From positions 1,855,733-1,919,732 of the forward strand of contig CP012157.1 in the NCBI GenBank assembly GCA_001602455.1: a stretch of 64,000 nucleotides of DNA, in the 5' to 3' direction. The notes beneath the pieces are model-generated. The model made no database searches, was not told where the DNA came from, and saw only the letters and a program-made list of their open reading frames with translations. Below, piece by piece: positions 43,901 to 53,116 of the stretch (its first letter is position 1; each line of letters opens with the position of its first letter). This DNA is from Betaproteobacteria bacterium UKL13-2. GTDB lineage: Bacteria > Pseudomonadota > Gammaproteobacteria > Burkholderiales > Usitatibacteraceae. The position numbers and the translations under genes were made by a program.

Positions 43901-46900
43901 CGCCATATTGCGCCAGTGAATAGTTATCTGTCACTGTCAGCGTTTGCGTGAATTGCACACGCATCCCCTCATACCGCTCGAGGTCAGTCGTATTCGCTAC
44001 CGGCAGACTAACGGTCACCAGCGACGGCAGTGTGTTGGCAGTTGACGTCACCGCAACGATCGGCGAGCCGCTAATCTGGGTAAGTGTATTTGACGCCGTA
44101 CCAAATTCGGCTACCGTGCCAGTCACATTGACGCGGTCGCCCACATTGACTGTTGGGGTTGCTGTCTGGTTATTGGTATAGATAAAGATGGCTTCAGATG
44201 TTGCAGGATTGCTATCTTGCTCCGCATCCGGTACTTGGATGTAGAAGCCGCCCAGTTTATTCGGGCCTTCGAAATTGGCCGTCACGATACCGCTGACGGT
44301 GACCGTTTGGCCAACATACGGGCTGGTGGCACCAGTACCCTGCACCGCGTTAATCGGCAAGGTTCCAGAGACGTTGCCGAGCGCGACCAAGTCGCTACGC
44401 GCTTTCTTGAAGCGAGATTGACCGAGATCTTTTGCGGCAATGGTGTCGTTGTAATAGACCGTATCGCCGTTATCCGAAACGAGTTGAAGTTGTGTTGTGG
44501 AAGTGAGTGTCGTAGGCACTTCGACAATAGACTCAAAACTGCCGCCGCTATTGAGTGCCGTCAGATTCGCCGCACGGAGCAGCGGCGCACTGGTGGCCAC
44601 GCCATCCCATGTGTAGAGCGCAAAATTATTCGGCGGCGTTCCAATTGCACCCGCAACTGGGCCCGCAATGATGACGTATTGATTAGACGCATTCTTCTGT
44701 ATCTCGCGAATGCCGCGCCCACCCAAGTCAAGCTGAATTGGCGCACCGAACGTTGCTGGGCCAGCGGCTGGACTCGCGCCGACCAAAGCAACAAAATTTG
44801 TGACTGGGACAAGCAGCGCTTTGGTGCGACCAACCGCTGGCGAAAGAGGCGCACGGAAAGCAATGTAGGCGGTGGTGTTATCCGGTGCCATCACCAAGCC
44901 TTCGATGTTGAAGCCACTGCCATCGGGTGCTTCGGGAATGACACCTACCGTCGTACTCGCGCCGAAGCCAAAGTAGTTGGCACCCAAGCCATGCGTATTG
45001 TTTGTATCCCAAGCGAGGAGGTCAGTTTTAAGACCCCCGTAATAGCCGATAAAGCTCAACGTGGCTGCCACACCTGCGCCAGAAATATCGGTGGCAAACA
45101 GCCTTGAGCGATTTGGCCTCGATGCCCCTTCTGAGGAGTTGGAATGCGATCCAATCCAGTAAATCCGGCTACCAACTTTCGTGGCCGCTTCGATGTCAAC
45201 TTCTCGAGGACCACTTCCACCGATGTCGGTGAGGGACAACGCGCTCGTATAGTCAAAGGAATTGAGGGCGTAGCCGCTATTTTGGCGATTGTAGAGGCGC
45301 AACGCTTGGTTCTCATCATCGGCAACCAACATGCAGCTCGCATCGAGCGCGATGGCCGTCGATGCATCGCTAGCGCCGTAGTGGTAGCGGGATGTTGACG
45401 GTGTACCTGATGCTGCAGATGCAGCGTAGTTCAGCACTTGCGTTGCTGTCAGAGACCCGTCAGAGACCTGGATGGTGATGTTGCTATAGCCGACGGTGGC
45501 CGGTGTAATCGAGGCAGTGACGCTGCCACTAACGTTGCTCAGGCTGATATTGGCAAGCGGGACGACCGTTGTGTTCGAAGAGCTGAGTGCCGTCACCGTC
45601 AGTGAGCCTGCGCTCGACTCGGCATCGCTCACCACGAACACAACCGATGGATTCGTAGGATCACTGATGACGCCGGATAGCGCTGGAATCGTACCGATGG
45701 TCGGCGCGGTATTGGTCGCACCAATATTGGTCGTTAGCGTTTGCGTCGAGGCATTATTGGTCTTGTTTGATTCTGTGACAGCGCTAGTCGTATCAACAAG
45801 CGCTGCCCCCGAGTTGAGGTTGATCGTTGTCGCCGATGCCGCATTGACGGTAACCGTGAGGTTGACCGACTGCCCTGCGGTGATAGCGCCACCCGCAAAC
45901 GTCACAACACCGGAAGAATGCGAGCCGGTAAAGCCCCCAGCGGCACCATTGCCCACATAGGTGACGCCGCTCGGTAGCGCAAAGGTCGCGGTCACGTTCG
46001 TCGCATTCGTGCCACCTGTGTTGTTGATGGTGAGGGTGTAATTGAAATTACCGATAGGCGATGATGAAGGCGCTGCAACGCTGATGGTGAGATCAGCGGG
46101 TGTTGCGATTGAAGCTGGAGCGAGAGCCACGCCGCGGAAAGCGGTATTGGAGCCGGCGGTCGCGAGCAGCGTTGGTGATGTGCTGTTGAACGTCACGTTG
46201 TAGCCAGCCGAATCTGCGAGGGATACTAGTTCGCCGCCACCGGTCGCGCCTGAACCGCCTTTACGCGTCGCGTAGAGCGTTACCGTCGTCGTTGGCCCGC
46301 TGCCGCTAATGATGCCTGTCAAGCCGCGGTACGTATCTGCTGCTACGCCAACAGTCCCCTTCAAAGTCCAAACTCCAGCGACCAGCGCATACTTCTGAAG
46401 TCCGGCTGTGTCATCTGCGACGTATAGCGTGTCAAGTCCAGCAACCCCGCTGTCCAGATCAGCAAGAAAGAAGCTGTTCGGACTACCTGTCGTTGGAAAA
46501 CCGGGCAAATTCGTAATCGTTTGTCCAGTTGTAGTCGGAGCGCCTGTCCCGATTGAACCGACCCGTACCGTGCCGGACGATGTCGACGTATAGAGTTGCC
46601 CGTTAGCCAACTGCAACTGGCGCAGATTCGTGACGGTCGTCGACAATTGCGTCGAAGTGCCGGTCGATCCCTTCGTCATATAGCGAGCGCCGCCCGTGCT
46701 GCCCGTCGCCCAAATGTCAGTGCAGTTGGTTGATACCGCAGATCGTGAATTTCCAGCGGGGGCAAAGTCGGACGGGCTAGTAGAAGTATCAATGGTGCCG
46801 CTCGAATCGATGATACCAACCGAACGACGATCTGCACTCGAAGTTAAGCCGGTGGTCGGTATCGCCGCGTCATAACCGACTAGAACCAAACACGTACCGT

Positions 46901-47192
46901 CTAGAGATCGCGTAATCAATCCGTCGGAGGTCGCTGTGCCGCTCGCGATCAAACGCTTATTCGACCCGCTCACGCTTGTCGGCATCGCGATCGACTGTAC
47001 AAGCGTTCCCGTCGGCGTGTATTCGTCAATAAACACCGGATTCCCGGTGTTGACTAGTGAACCGCTGCCACTGCCAACCCGATATACCGCGATATTGCCA
47101 GGTGTAAACGCAGCGCCATGTGCGAGCGCCGCAAAAACAAAAAGAACGAGCGCCAATATGCGTTGGGTAATCGATGTCATGTTGGTATCCAT
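40998..47192 (-). CDS. Very large secreted nuclease (ExeM/NucH-like) with FG-GAP tail
   Basis: A 2064-residue exported protein. After a signal peptide (about 1-27) come a beta-propeller-like start region, a DUF11/CARDB-type domain (about 360-485), a DUF3616-like domain (about 595-900: DASCMLVADDENQALRLYNR), an OB-fold (about 955-1090), an endonuclease/exonuclease/phosphatase domain (about 1214-1535: MNVLNYFNGNG, IMEMENDG, VVNHFKSKGS, YRASDHDPLLVGL) as in ExeM and NucH, an Ig-like segment, a fibronectin type III-like segment (about 1640-1720) and FG-GAP blades (about 1740-2064: GDLDGDGKADILWRY, DMDGDGKGDIVMRD). It probably degrades extracellular DNA; the tail may bind surfaces. It has no visible type IX or GlyGly-CTERM signal. 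The tail is homologous to that of the cyclophilin fusion. ATG 47192 could be replaced by the downstream ATG at 47180. Confidence 0.86.
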   Translation of the reverse strand: MDTNMTSITQRILALVLFVFAALAHGAAFTPGNIAVYRVGSGSGSLVNTGNPVFIDEYTPTGTLVQSIAMPTSVSGSNKRLIASGTATSDGLITRSLDGTCLVLVGYDAAIPTTGLTSSADRRSVGIIDSSGTIDTSTSPSDFAPAGNSRSAVSTNCTDIWATGSTGGARYMTKGSTGTSTQLSTTVTNLRQLQLANGQLYTSTSSGTVRVGSIGTGAPTTTGQTITNLPGFPTTGSPNSFFLADLDSGVAGLDTLYVADDTAGLQKYALVAGVWTLKGTVGVAADTYRGLTGIISGSGPTTTVTLYATRKGGSGATGGGELVSLADSAGYNVTFNSTSPTLLATAGSNTAFRGVALAPASIATPADLTISVAAPSSSPIGNFNYTLTINNTGGTNATNVTATFALPSGVTYVGNGAAGGFTGSHSSGVVTFAGGAITAGQSVNLTVTVNAASATTINLNSGAALVDTTSAVTESNKTNNASTQTLTTNIGATNTAPTIGTIPALSGVISDPTNPSVVFVVSDAESSAGSLTVTALSSSNTTVVPLANISLSNVSGSVTASITPATVGYSNITIQVSDGSLTATQVLNYAASAASGTPSTSRYHYGASDASTAIALDASCMLVADDENQALRLYNRQNSGYALNSFDYTSALSLTDIGGSGPREVDIEAATKVGSRIYWIGSHSNSSEGASRPNRSRLFATDISGAGVAATLSFIGYYGGLKTDLLAWDTNNTHGLGANYFGFGASTTVGVIPEAPDGSGFNIEGLVMAPDNTTAYIAFRAPLSPAVGRTKALLVPVTNFVALVGASPAAGPATFGAPIQLDLGGRGIREIQKNASNQYVIIAGPVAGAIGTPPNNFALYTWDGVATSAPLLRAANLTALNSGGSFESIVEVPTTLTSTTQLQLVSDNGDTVYYNDTIAAKDLGQSRFKKARSDLVALGNVSGTLPINAVQGTGATSPYVGQTVTVSGIVTANFEGPNKLGGFYIQVPDAEQDSNPATSEAIFIYTNNQTATPTVNVGDRVNVTGTVAEFGTASNTLTQISGSPIVAVTSTANTLPSLVTVSLPVANTTDLERYEGMRVQFTQTLTVTDNYSLAQYGELTLSSDGRVFTPTNFVDPNDSLPSGTTSTGTSNVAAVTTQASLNARRSIVLDDASTVSYPATIPYWDSVNNTMRIGSTVSNATGIMGVGFGAYRLYPTVAPNFTFAARPTTPPAVGGNVKLGSMNVLNYFNGNGSGGGFPTSRGADSSAEFARQRAKLIAAITGLNADVLGIMEMENDGTGASSAIRDLVNGLNAATAPNTWAFIADPTNAGTWGPAGATAGPAPAPVYGSTDEIKVTIIYKPGAVTPVGAPQTIRNIAFQSARAPVAQTFKLNSNDEQFTMVVNHFKSKGSSAGLSGDADQGDGQGLSNQTRRVQATALLDFINTLTSTGPAKLITVGDYNAYGEEDPLDILRAGGLTSVISNSYSFLFDGNLGALDHAFVTPAMLSVVTGADDWHINSEEPLALDYNVERKANPNCTSSCTSPDYYTATPYRASDHDPLLVGLNLKAAQAAFTVTAADTTLTIGGTTNLSNSGGSGVGVVTYASSSANCTISGTTLTAAAVGTCTITATKAADSKYNQAVSAGLLITVSAAIPAIQPPSAPSAGNCVMKLGVISCNFAGGGAGSGSGGTTTAPITGYQMSCTDSTGATIATQNTTSSTFALPALPTGRAYTCQVVATSAAGPSAPLTARFAAQVIPLAISSQFDFTGAGFANVLLRGTVSQTTASDEPTPKAATTTLQVGRWDGQKIVFSTVDDVGGDWTLLGVGDVTGSGKSALISRNALENVRIDQTLPPVAGTIVRNAKLDWVVDAVGDLDGDGKADILWRYTKPGTNDSGVTFAWFMGGGESMVDGVQTKVDPNVNEVKHRGGAPLNWSIAGIIDLNADSRGDIVWISPTNQVRALMGQAGRTWVNTLVGQMPAGYTILKLGDMDGDGKGDIVMRDTNGNIKVWLMNGTQIKATYDMIATDKTWQLYAAGDFDGNGAMDFVWMKPDRKLVVWLTNPTNITFPYVYGDAGAAPDGLVPVEP

Positions 47193-47640
47193 CTAAGATC
47201 AATGCGGTTGGATGTCGAGATTGAGCGGCGTTAGAAGAACACACACAGCGCAATTTATTGAGTACGCAACATTACTTAGCAGAGGTGACAGAACGAAGAC
47301 ACGAAGCGTTGTTGCCAAAAAATAACCAAACCACAGCAGCCAAATGATCTTAGTCTGCATATTTCATGCGGGGTGTTCGAAAGTGGGTGAGTGGGCGAGC
47401 AATTTTTGGCCTGACCGAGATGATCCGGTGATACAAAACGGCCACAACCAGTCACGCTGTCGTTTCAACCGGAGCGCAGCATAGCGGAGGGATCTGCTTT
47501 GACGGTATCAACCTTGAGGTTGCCATTGGTGTGGGCTCATCAGCGTAGGCTCACTACCTTCCGGAACGTTTTTTGAGACGCCATATTTGCTACTTGTCGC
47601 GGCCGGTGCGAAGCGCTTCCCTCTTTTCTAAAGAGGGATT
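47193..47640. other. Upstream region of the nuclease gene
   Basis: About 450 bp with a solitary R1 end (47350-47425) and an R2 fragment (GCGCAGCATAGCGGAGGGAT at about 47472). No gene is seen; the nuclease promoter is expected in the first 150 bp. Confidence 0.5.
47350..47425 (+). repeat. R1 end, solitary (copy l)
   Basis: TTAGTCTGCATATTTCATGC followed by the usual arm (GTTCGAAAGTGGGTGAGTGG, GCGAGCAATTTTTGGCCTGA). The right end is absent. Confidence 0.7.
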
Positions 47641-48480
47641 GAGGGAGATTTTTGTTGGCTAACTCGCGAAGGCAACCACCCCTCAACTTACAAACGGATG
47701 AGATTCCTCGTCGCCCGAAGGGCTCTGTCGGAATGACAAGCAGAGGCGATGGCTGCGCCGGGCGGGAGCCTAATTTTGTTGGCAGAAGCAATCCCTCAAA
47801 TTACAAGCGGATGAGATTCCTCGTCGCCCGAAGGGCTTGCGTCGGAATGACAAACGGTGGCGGGGGTGCGAGGACACGCGGATGATTCGGCCACTCAACA
47901 CGAACAAGTCATCCCCCCGCTCCCGCGCCGGCGGGAGCCCAATTTGTTGGCAGAATTGTTGGCAGAAGCAATCCCTTAACTTACAAGCGGATGAGATTCC
48001 TCGTCGCCCGAAGGGCTTGCGTCGGAATGACAAGCAGAGGCGAGGGATGCGCTGGGCGGGAGCCCAATTTGTTGGCAGAATTGTTGGCAGAAGCAATCCC
48101 TTAAATTACAAGCGGATGAGATTCCTCCTCGCCCGAAGGGCTTGCGTCGGAATGACAAGCAGAGGCGAGGGCTGCGCCGGGCGGGAGCCCAATTTTGTTG
48201 GCAGAATTGTTGGCAGAAGCCACCCCTCAACTTGCAAGCGGATGAGATTCCTCGTCGCCCGAAGGGCTCTGTCGGAATGACAAACGGTGGCGGGGGTGCG
48301 AGGACACGCGGGTGATTCGGCCACTCAACACGAACAAATCATCCCCCCGCTCCCGCGGCGGCGGGAGCCCAATTTGTTGGCAGAATTGTTGGCAGAAGCA
48401 ATCCCTTCACTTACATGCGGATGAGACTCCTCGTCGCTCGATGGGTTTGTGTCCGAATAGCAAGCGGAGGCCAGCCACGC
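47640..48480. repeat. R2 array II: six subunit copies of about 110-180 bp
   Basis: The core GGATGAGATTCCTCGTCGCC occurs at about 47697, 47810, 47990, 48114, 48241 and (with changes) 48420. Between cores are GGCGGGAGCCCAATTTGTTG, TTGTTGGCAGAAGCAATCCC and, twice, the GATGATTCGGCCACTCAACA segment that starts a long unit in array I. It lies between two divergently oriented minus-strand genes (nuclease promoter side and TonB receptor 3' side). Frames here are not genes. Confidence 0.9.
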
Positions 48481-48508
48481 GAGTGGTGCAGGGCGATGAA
48501 GTGTGACC

Positions 48509-48541
48509 AAAAAAACGGCATCCACTTTCATGGATGCCGTT
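48509..48541 (-). terminator. Intrinsic terminator of the TonB-receptor gene
   Basis: An 11-bp stem (AACGGCATCCA, 48514-48524, with TGGATGCCGTT, 48531-48541) and a 6-base loop, followed on the minus strand by six or seven T. The receptor gene stops 42 bp upstream. Confidence 0.87.
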
Positions 48542-48582
48542 CTGGTGTGCCGCCTTATCGCCTGCGGAAGCTCAACCGCACT

Positions 48583-51378
48583 TCAATTGAATTTATACGT
48601 CGCTGTAAATCCCCAGCTACGTCCAAGCACATTGTAGGTGTCGGCGAAGGTATTGAAGGTGCTCGGATTTGTTGGTGTCGGCGGTTTTTTATCACTGATG
48701 TTGTCGATGCCAGCATTGACGCTCAGGCCCTTGACAGGCGTGCGCCACGAGACGTTCAGATCAAAATAATCCTGCGCGCTGATGCTGCCCGTACTGCCGA
48801 AGGTGCTGTCGTTCACCTTGCCGATGCGTTTCCAGCCGAGTTGCGCGGTGAGCGTGTTGGCTTCCCAAGTGAGCGATGCACGATGGCGGTAGCTCGGTGC
48901 GACGAGTGAAACCGCATCGGACGAGCAGCGCGAACCGTAGGTACCTTTGCAATCGATCGGGTCGAGCACGGCATTGCGCTGGATCGTATATTTGCGGACG
49001 AACGCACCTTGGTATTGCCACTTGAGTGTTTTGCCGGGAAGCCCGTCAACCATGCGATGGCGGAAGCTCAGATCGAGATCGAAGCCTTCTTGCTTAATAA
49101 AGGCCAGATTACGATCCACCGGAAAGCCGTCCTGAATGCGCCCGGTGGTGGGGTTACGCGTGACGGCTTGGCATAGCGGATTGCCAGCCGATGGGTCGGT
49201 GATATAGCAGCTTGTTAAGGCATCAATTGGCTGAATCTGGCCGACAGCGTCTTTGATTTCGATCCGGTAATAATCAACCGCGAGAGAAAAATCTTTTAGC
49301 GAGGTTGGTGTTAACACGGCACCCAGAGTGCTTGTTTTGCCTTTTTCCGCACGGATGTCAGGGTTGCCACCAAAAAAGTAGCCGCCTGGCAAATTCGCGG
49401 CGTCGAGTGAATTGTATGAGCCTACTGCCGGCGCATTAAAGCGGCGGCATTGTTCCGCGTTGCCCGTACCCAGTACGCATGGGTCGCCCGCATAGCGTGG
49501 GCGCAATCGCGCGACGGTGACTAAGCTGGAAAAAGGAATCGAGAAAATCGGATTCGCAAATTCGCCGAAATTGGGTTCACGCACGACGTTCTGACGTGTG
49601 GTGCGAAGGCGGAAGTCATCGCTGATTGACCACGATGCGCCGAATTTGTCGGTGTCGTAAGTATTTGCGGCACCAACCGATTTGGTGTACGCCGAGCGAC
49701 GCTTCGCACCTTCAATCGAGAGACTTTTGATAAACGGCAAATCGCTCAGGAGTGGGACCAAGACCTCACCGTAAACTTCGCGTGCTCGGAAGTAGGGCGG
49801 GACACCTGGGCCAGACTCGACACCTTGGCTAAACGACTGACCGAGATTCGCGTTGTAGTCAAAGGTGCCAGTCTCGCGACGGATCTCCGAACCCAAGGCA
49901 AAGCCGATTGGGCCGGCGGGCAGTTTAAACATGTCGCGGCTGTCACCGGAGACACTGGCGGCAATGACATTTTGCTTTCGCTCGCGATCGCCATATTTGA
50001 ACTGCTGTGCCAGACCAGATAAATCCGCGCCGGGGCCAAAAATATCGATGGTATTCACCAGCGTCGGGAAGCGCGCCGCCACGCCGTCACCATTGACGAC
50101 GATAGACTCCTTCGACGTCCCTGTTTGTGCGTAAACATCCCAACTGATTGCGTCTGTGAATGACCCTTTCAACCCGACTTGCGCTTGGAATGTGGTGCGA
50201 TCATTCTCCGCTGTCTTCACGCCGAGCTCGCCAAGTGAGCGATTGACGCGCACCTGCGCCACGCCATTGACGAACGTCAGCAGTGGACGCGCCTCAGCGG
50301 GGATAAAGGTATTGCTGCTATTGATGCCGACCACCGAGTTCACGACACCCGGCACCTGCCCCGAACGTGGGGCGCCGGTGGTTTTGACATTCGAATACAT
50401 CACACGACCATAGCCTTGGATCGAATCAGTGAAATCGTATTTGAAAAACGTCGAAGCGTTGACGCGCTTCATCGGCTGGATCAACAGGTAGCCTGGTGTG
50501 TAGTCGGTGGTCTGCGGGGTCAACGTGAAACGATTGGCGTCGTCAACCGAGAAAATCCGACCGCTGGCGACATCGGTGAAGTTACCGCCACTGCCCGCGA
50601 CCAAGCCCGGATTGAGTAGCGCCCAATCGCGCTTACCCGCCAACAACTCTTTGCGCTCAGTGTATTCCGCATAGCCCACTACACTGCCGCGATCAGCGAA
50701 CTCAGACCCGAAGGTGACGTTCGCGCCGTATTGCGAGCCGCCGCCTTTGGCACCGCGATAGTTGGTCGAGGTTTGCAGGCCGCGGAAGCGGTCATTCATG
50801 ATGAAATTGACCACCCCAGAAATCGCGTCTGCACCATACACAGCGGCAGCGCCACCGGTGAGGACATCGACGCGTCGAATCAGCGGTGCAGGAATCGAAT
50901 TGACATCGACGGCATTACGAAAACTAAACGGTACCGCACGAGTACCGTTAATCAATACCAGAGTGCGGCTTTGGCCGAGGTTACGCAAATCAAGCGTTTG
51001 CGCACCGAACGCGTCACTACCTGCGGAAGTGCTGTTCACCCCTCCCGCGAGCTGTGGCAGCTTGGTCGAAAAATCTTCTACCGTAATCGCACGCACGATG
51101 GCGATATCGGCAGCGTTGAATTGACTGACCGGGCTGGTCTCAGTAAGACTTGCTGCGGGAACGCGGGTACCGGTAATGACAATCGATTCGACTTTTTCGT
51201 CGCCCTTTTTGGCACCTGTGGGCGTCGCGGGGTTGGCGGATGCGGCAGGCGCGGTTTGAGCATACGCTGGGGCGAGCGCTAACGGCGAAAGGGCTAATGG
51301 CGAAAGGGCAACCAAGATGGCCGCCGTCATTGACTTCCGACGGAACATGGGCTGATTTAGTGAGTGTAACGGAGACAT
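48583..51378 (-). CDS. TonB-dependent outer-membrane receptor
   Basis: A 931-residue outer-membrane transporter. A signal peptide with a small internal duplication (LSPLALSPLALAPAYA) ends near residue 40. A TonB-box-like VESIVITGTRV is followed by the plug domain (about 80-200; RTLVLINGTR, VDVLTGGAAAVYGADAIS) and a 22-strand barrel (about 250-931), ending GFTATYKFN. It belongs to the large oligopeptide/sugar-type receptors common in Caulobacter-, Xanthomonas- and Sphingomonas-like genomes rather than siderophore receptors, but the ligand is unknown. ATG 51378 has AAAGG upstream. Its promoter region holds a 12-bp tandem repeat. Confidence 0.92.
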   Translation of the reverse strand: MSPLHSLNQPMFRRKSMTAAILVALSPLALSPLALAPAYAQTAPAASANPATPTGAKKGDEKVESIVITGTRVPAASLTETSPVSQFNAADIAIVRAITVEDFSTKLPQLAGGVNSTSAGSDAFGAQTLDLRNLGQSRTLVLINGTRAVPFSFRNAVDVNSIPAPLIRRVDVLTGGAAAVYGADAISGVVNFIMNDRFRGLQTSTNYRGAKGGGSQYGANVTFGSEFADRGSVVGYAEYTERKELLAGKRDWALLNPGLVAGSGGNFTDVASGRIFSVDDANRFTLTPQTTDYTPGYLLIQPMKRVNASTFFKYDFTDSIQGYGRVMYSNVKTTGAPRSGQVPGVVNSVVGINSSNTFIPAEARPLLTFVNGVAQVRVNRSLGELGVKTAENDRTTFQAQVGLKGSFTDAISWDVYAQTGTSKESIVVNGDGVAARFPTLVNTIDIFGPGADLSGLAQQFKYGDRERKQNVIAASVSGDSRDMFKLPAGPIGFALGSEIRRETGTFDYNANLGQSFSQGVESGPGVPPYFRAREVYGEVLVPLLSDLPFIKSLSIEGAKRRSAYTKSVGAANTYDTDKFGASWSISDDFRLRTTRQNVVREPNFGEFANPIFSIPFSSLVTVARLRPRYAGDPCVLGTGNAEQCRRFNAPAVGSYNSLDAANLPGGYFFGGNPDIRAEKGKTSTLGAVLTPTSLKDFSLAVDYYRIEIKDAVGQIQPIDALTSCYITDPSAGNPLCQAVTRNPTTGRIQDGFPVDRNLAFIKQEGFDLDLSFRHRMVDGLPGKTLKWQYQGAFVRKYTIQRNAVLDPIDCKGTYGSRCSSDAVSLVAPSYRHRASLTWEANTLTAQLGWKRIGKVNDSTFGSTGSISAQDYFDLNVSWRTPVKGLSVNAGIDNISDKKPPTPTNPSTFNTFADTYNVLGRSWGFTATYKFN

Positions 51379-51503
51379 AAGCTGCCTTTCTTTTAGGGAT
51401 GTTGGATAGGCGAGTTGGTGGAACTGGCGCGTGAAATAGTGTTAACTGGTTCGCAAGTGGTATGGTACCTTACTTCACTTATTGCTTGCAATGCTCAGGA
51501 AAT

Positions 51504-51583
51504 TGGTATTAAAGTGGTACTAAAAATGGTACGAAAAATGGTACGAAAAATGGTACGAAAAATGGCACTAAAAATGCGATGAA
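51504..51583. repeat. 12-bp tandem repeat in the divergent TonB receptor-anmK promoter region
   Basis: About six degenerate copies of GAAAAATGGTAC, the central three being perfect. It lies between the TonB-dependent receptor (minus) and anmK (plus). Confidence 0.9.
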
Positions 51584-51642
51584 AACCCATCGTGCTAAGT
51601 TCGCTTAGCGACCAGCGAGGAGCCGCAAGGTTGAACCCTATT

Positions 51643-52851
51643 ATGAATAAAAATCTCAAAACGCTTTGCCACATCGCTCATAAACCGAGTCGTCGCATCA
51701 TTGGTTTGATGTCCGGGACTTCGCTTGATGGACTCGATGTCGCGCTTTGTGAAATTAGTGGCGCGGGGGAGACGACTGAGGTCACGCTAGTACACTTTGC
51801 CACGATCGACTACACCGACGATACAAAGAACGAAGTTCGCAAAGTGTTCGCAAAACGCGAGATTGATTTTCAGCACTTAGCCATGCTGAACGAATGGATC
51901 GGCAACCTGCACGCGCAGATAGTGCTTGATTGTCTTAAGCATTGGCAGATCGCACCGACCAGTGTTGATGCGATTGCCTCGCACGGGCAAACAGTGATGC
52001 ATGCGCCGAAGGCATTGCACCGGCAAGCAAAATTTCCGAATGCCACTTTGCAGATTGGCGACGGCTGTCATATGGCGGTGAAAACTGGCATCACCACGAT
52101 ATCGGATTTTCGTCAAAAGCACCTTGCAGCAGGCGGCGAGGGCGCGCCACTTGCGGTGTACGGCGACTATTATTTGTTTGGCAAGCGTGGTGAGAATCGT
52201 ATCTTGCTGAATATGGGCGGGATCGCCAATTTCACCTACCTGCCTGCCTCCATGCGCGCAGAGGAGGTATTTGTGACCGACACCGGGCCTGGAAACACCT
52301 TAATCGACGCCGTCACGCGCCAGTATTTTCCACAACTAGCGTTTGATCGAGATGCGGCGCTCGCGAAGCAGGGGATTGTGCATTTACCCTTACTTGCGGC
52401 ACTCAAAGAAAACCCATTTTTTAGTCAGCCGTTCCCGAAAACAACCGGGCCTGAGTTGTTTAGTGGTGCCTACGTTGATGACGCTAAACGCGCTTGCGGC
52501 GATATCAATGTTTCTGCCAACGATACGCTCGCCACGTTGACTCGATTTAGTGCTGAGACGATTGCTGAAGCGATTCATCATGCCGTTGCCAGTACAGGCG
52601 TCGCGCTATCGGATTTCACCATCTATCTTTCTGGTGGTGGCGCGCACAACCCACTTTTGGTCGGGTGGCTGCAAGAATTACTTGCCTGTCGTTTTTTAAC
52701 GACCGATGCGTTAGCGATTTCAGGAGATGCAAAGGAGGCGGTTTTGTTTGCAGTGCTGGCAAACGAAACCATTGCAGGCGGTCAATCTGAATTTGGATCG
52801 CGGCGGGGTATTCCCTCGGTGGCGATGGGGAAAATTTCTTTTCCGAGTTGA
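51643..52851 (+). CDS. anmK: Anhydro-N-acetylmuramic acid kinase
   Basis: A 402-residue cytosolic ASKHA-fold kinase that opens and phosphorylates anhydro-MurNAc to MurNAc-6-phosphate in cell-wall recycling. Signature elements: IGLMSGTSLDGLDVALC (phosphate 1), ASHGQTVMH, TLQIGDGCHMA, ILLNMGGIANFTYLP, VTDTGPGNTLIDAV and LSGGGAHNPLL. The start is taken at ATG 51643; the frame runs further up, but the ribosome site is weak either way. The stop is followed by an R3 repeat. Likely functional partners are the downstream convergent symporter and the exported amidohydrolase. Confidence 0.92.
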   Translation: MNKNLKTLCHIAHKPSRRIIGLMSGTSLDGLDVALCEISGAGETTEVTLVHFATIDYTDDTKNEVRKVFAKREIDFQHLAMLNEWIGNLHAQIVLDCLKHWQIAPTSVDAIASHGQTVMHAPKALHRQAKFPNATLQIGDGCHMAVKTGITTISDFRQKHLAAGGEGAPLAVYGDYYLFGKRGENRILLNMGGIANFTYLPASMRAEEVFVTDTGPGNTLIDAVTRQYFPQLAFDRDAALAKQGIVHLPLLAALKENPFFSQPFPKTTGPELFSGAYVDDAKRACGDINVSANDTLATLTRFSAETIAEAIHHAVASTGVALSDFTIYLSGGGAHNPLLVGWLQELLACRFLTTDALAISGDAKEAVLFAVLANETIAGGQSEFGSRRGIPSVAMGKISFPS

Positions 52852-52979
52852 TCGAGTTCGAATTGGTTTGCCGGTCGGCCAATCGGGCAATCGCTCTGAA
52901 GCAAGCTACTTCGAAGCAGCGAGCGCTGTCACGCACATTTTTGCTTGAAGATGCCCGCCAATAGGCGAGTTTGCGTTCT

Positions 52980-53113
52980 GGGCACTTCTATAAACCTGCT
53001 GCGTGGGCGAATTTCGCGCCTGCGGTGCTCGCCGTACACTGGGGACGTGTCCCGTGTTTGCCAAACCGGTCGGCACGAACTTCGCCCGCTCGCGACGGTT
53101 TCGACAAGTTCCC
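52980..53113. repeat. R3 element copy 1 (about 134 bp)
   Basis: Ends GGGCACTTCTATAAACC and (complemented) GGGAACTTGTC, flanked by TTCT on both sides. The interior shares TGCTCGCCGTACACTGGG and CGTGGGCGAAT with the copy at 55.9 kb. The minus-strand symporter gene stops 4 bp beyond. Confidence 0.75.
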
Positions 53114-53116
53114 TTC

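Noticed and set aside
47640-48480. CRISPR array
   Set aside because: The repeated units are 110-180 bp long, degenerate and without short uniform spacers, and no cas genes are present.
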